Source: Acidobacteriota bacterium | GTDB taxonomy: Bacteria > Acidobacteriota > UBA6911 > RPQK01 > JADFOI01 | Direction of reading: 5' to 3' | NCBI GenBank assembly: GCA_027295745.1 | Contig: JAPUKI010000068.1 | Span: forward strand, 1-5,817 | DNA: 5,817 nucleotides | Shown: piece by piece, positions 4,953-5,817 of the stretch | Layout: every line of letters starts with the position of its first letter | Numbering within the stretch: position 1 is the first letter of the stretch | Made by a program: the position numbers and the translations under genes | The notes under the pieces: model-generated | What the model saw: only the letters and a program-made list of their open reading frames with translations | Database searches by the model: none | What the model was told of the DNA's origin: nothing

Positions 4953-5817
4953 TCAGAAGGGCCAAAAGAGGGGAATCAAGACCGTGGCGAGAATCCAAAA
5001 AAGGAGATTCAAGGGAGCACCCACCTTTAAAAAATCAGTGAATTTATATCCTCCTGGGCCGAAGATAAAGAGATTCGTCTGATAACCGATCGGTGTCATA
5101 AAACTGGCAGAAGCCGCGAACAAGACAGCCATTACGAAGGGCTGGGGACTCACCTGCAAATGCTGGGCGGCGGAGAGGCTGATGGGAATCATGAGAATGG
5201 CTGTCGCGTTGTTGGTCATAACAGCAGTGAGAGTCGAGGTCAGCAGATACACTCCCGACAGAACCGCCAGTGGTCCCCACACATCAAGTTCCGCTACCAA
5301 TCTCGTGGCAGCAAGATTTGCCAAGCCCGTGTTTTCCATCGCCGATCCCACTGGAATCAAGCAGGCCAACATCACGATTGTTTGCCAGGAGAGGTGGCTG
5401 TAAAGGTCTTGAAGTCGCAAACAACCGGTCAAGAGCATCAGTCCCATACCCATCAGCGACGCTTCTACGATGGACAGGACGTTAAAGGACACCAGTGCGA
5501 CGATTCCCAGAAAAATGCCGACCGCATAGTAGATCTTGTCCTTGCGCAAGAAAGTTCGAGGGACTTCTTCCAGGACGAGAAAATCAGGGGATTGCATCAA
5601 CACCTGCAGTTGCTCTCGGCTAGTCAGGATCAGGAGTGAATCTCCGTACTCCAGCCGGAGTTTTCCGATCTTTTCTCGAATGGTACGCCCGTGACTGCGA
5701 ATCGCCAGGGCATTGGCTTTGTAGGTCTGGCGAAAGTTGACCTCTTTCAGGGTACTGTCCACTAACCCGGACACATGAGAAATAAAGGCTTCGAACAGTA
5801 CAATGTTTTCGTCTTCC
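4953..5817 (-). CDS. SLC13-family permease with TrkA-C (RCK_C) segment, 5'-truncated
   Basis: The reading frame is open to the right edge, so this is the C-terminal part (288 codons including stop) of a longer gene. The GTG at 5774 is internal and not a start, since the codons before it continue the domain. Encoded first is an RCK_C/TrkA-C regulatory domain (about 5817-5560), with the typical ...STLKEVNFRQTYKANALAI... and ...LEYGDSLLIL pattern. About seven hydrophobic segments then form the C-terminal half of the ion-transporter (DASS/SLC13) fold. Two conserved substrate and sodium-site signatures are present: MTNNATA (TNNAT at about 5202-5216) and PIGYQTN followed by GPGGYKFTDF (about 5073-5093 onward). 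Known SLC13 proteins carry carboxylates or sulfate with sodium, and RCK_C-containing members have these domains between the two membrane halves. The substrate cannot be assigned. It ends at TGA 4953-4955, 73 bases before bactofilin. Confidence 0.92.
   Translation of the reverse strand, partial: EDENIVLFEAFISHVSGLVDSTLKEVNFRQTYKANALAIRSHGRTIREKIGKLRLEYGDSLLILTSREQLQVLMQSPDFLVLEEVPRTFLRKDKIYYAVGIFLGIVALVSFNVLSIVEASLMGMGLMLLTGCLRLQDLYSHLSWQTIVMLACLIPVGSAMENTGLANLAATRLVAELDVWGPLAVLSGVYLLTSTLTAVMTNNATAILMIPISLSAAQHLQVSPQPFVMAVLFAASASFMTPIGYQTNLFIFGPGGYKFTDFLKVGAPLNLLFWILATVLIPLFWPF

Noticed and set aside
5160..5639. 159-codon plus-strand open frame over the SLC13 gene
   Set aside because: It is antisense to conserved transporter motifs, and the His/Gln-rich product is typical of a shadow frame.
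5772..5774. GTG as the start of the SLC13 gene
   Set aside because: The frame stays open through the right edge, and the preceding codons (VLFEAFISH before the GTG) fit the continuing RCK_C domain.

Overview
The window (about 50% GC) holds five protein genes, one of them cut by the right edge, and a compact intergenic region made of short heptanucleotide repeats. One gene runs rightward: electron-transfer-flavoprotein:quinone oxidoreductase (ETF-QO), 68-1756. The other four run leftward. In transcription order they are an SLC13-type permease with a TrkA-C/RCK_C segment (4953-5817, 5' end missing), a bactofilin (4325-4879), a small class I methyltransferase-like protein (3687-4328) and a CstA-family membrane transporter (1991-3673). 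ETF-QO and cstA are convergent.

The gene content points to a Gram-negative-type, respiring bacterium that oxidises fatty acids or amino acids through ETF and a quinone pool. The heptamer-rich intergenic DNA resembles, from memory, that of environmental Acidobacteriota, Desulfobacterota and similar metagenomic lineages. This placement is an inference and no phylogenetic marker is present.

Layout. 1-67: leader of ETF-QO, with an AGACAAY heptamer tract and no clear Shine-Dalgarno. 68-1756: ETF-QO, complete, with FAD, quinone and 4Fe-4S signatures. 1757-1990: convergent spacer of several heptamer families (AGCTGTC, GTTTCAG, GGATTTG-like) plus one GC-rich hairpin. 1991-3673: CstA, whose last 12 codons and stop lie inside the repeat array. 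3687-4328 and 4325-4879: methyltransferase-like gene and bactofilin joined by a 4-base ATGA overlap, with cstA 13 bases downstream, so bactofilin, methyltransferase and cstA probably form one transcription unit. 4880-4952: a possible sigma70-type promoter and a small hairpin holding the bactofilin ribosome binding site. 4953-5817: C-terminal half of the SLC13 permease.

Functionally, ETF-QO passes electrons from acyl-CoA and related dehydrogenases, via ETF, to membrane quinone. Its ETF partner genes are not in the window. CstA and the SLC13 protein are uptake carriers, likely for peptides or small carboxylates. The bactofilin would form a membrane-associated filament. The coupled methyltransferase-like protein has no known role here. 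The points most worth a second look are the bactofilin-methyltransferase coupling, the repeat array that ends both convergent genes, and the inverted repeat modules on either side of ETF-QO.
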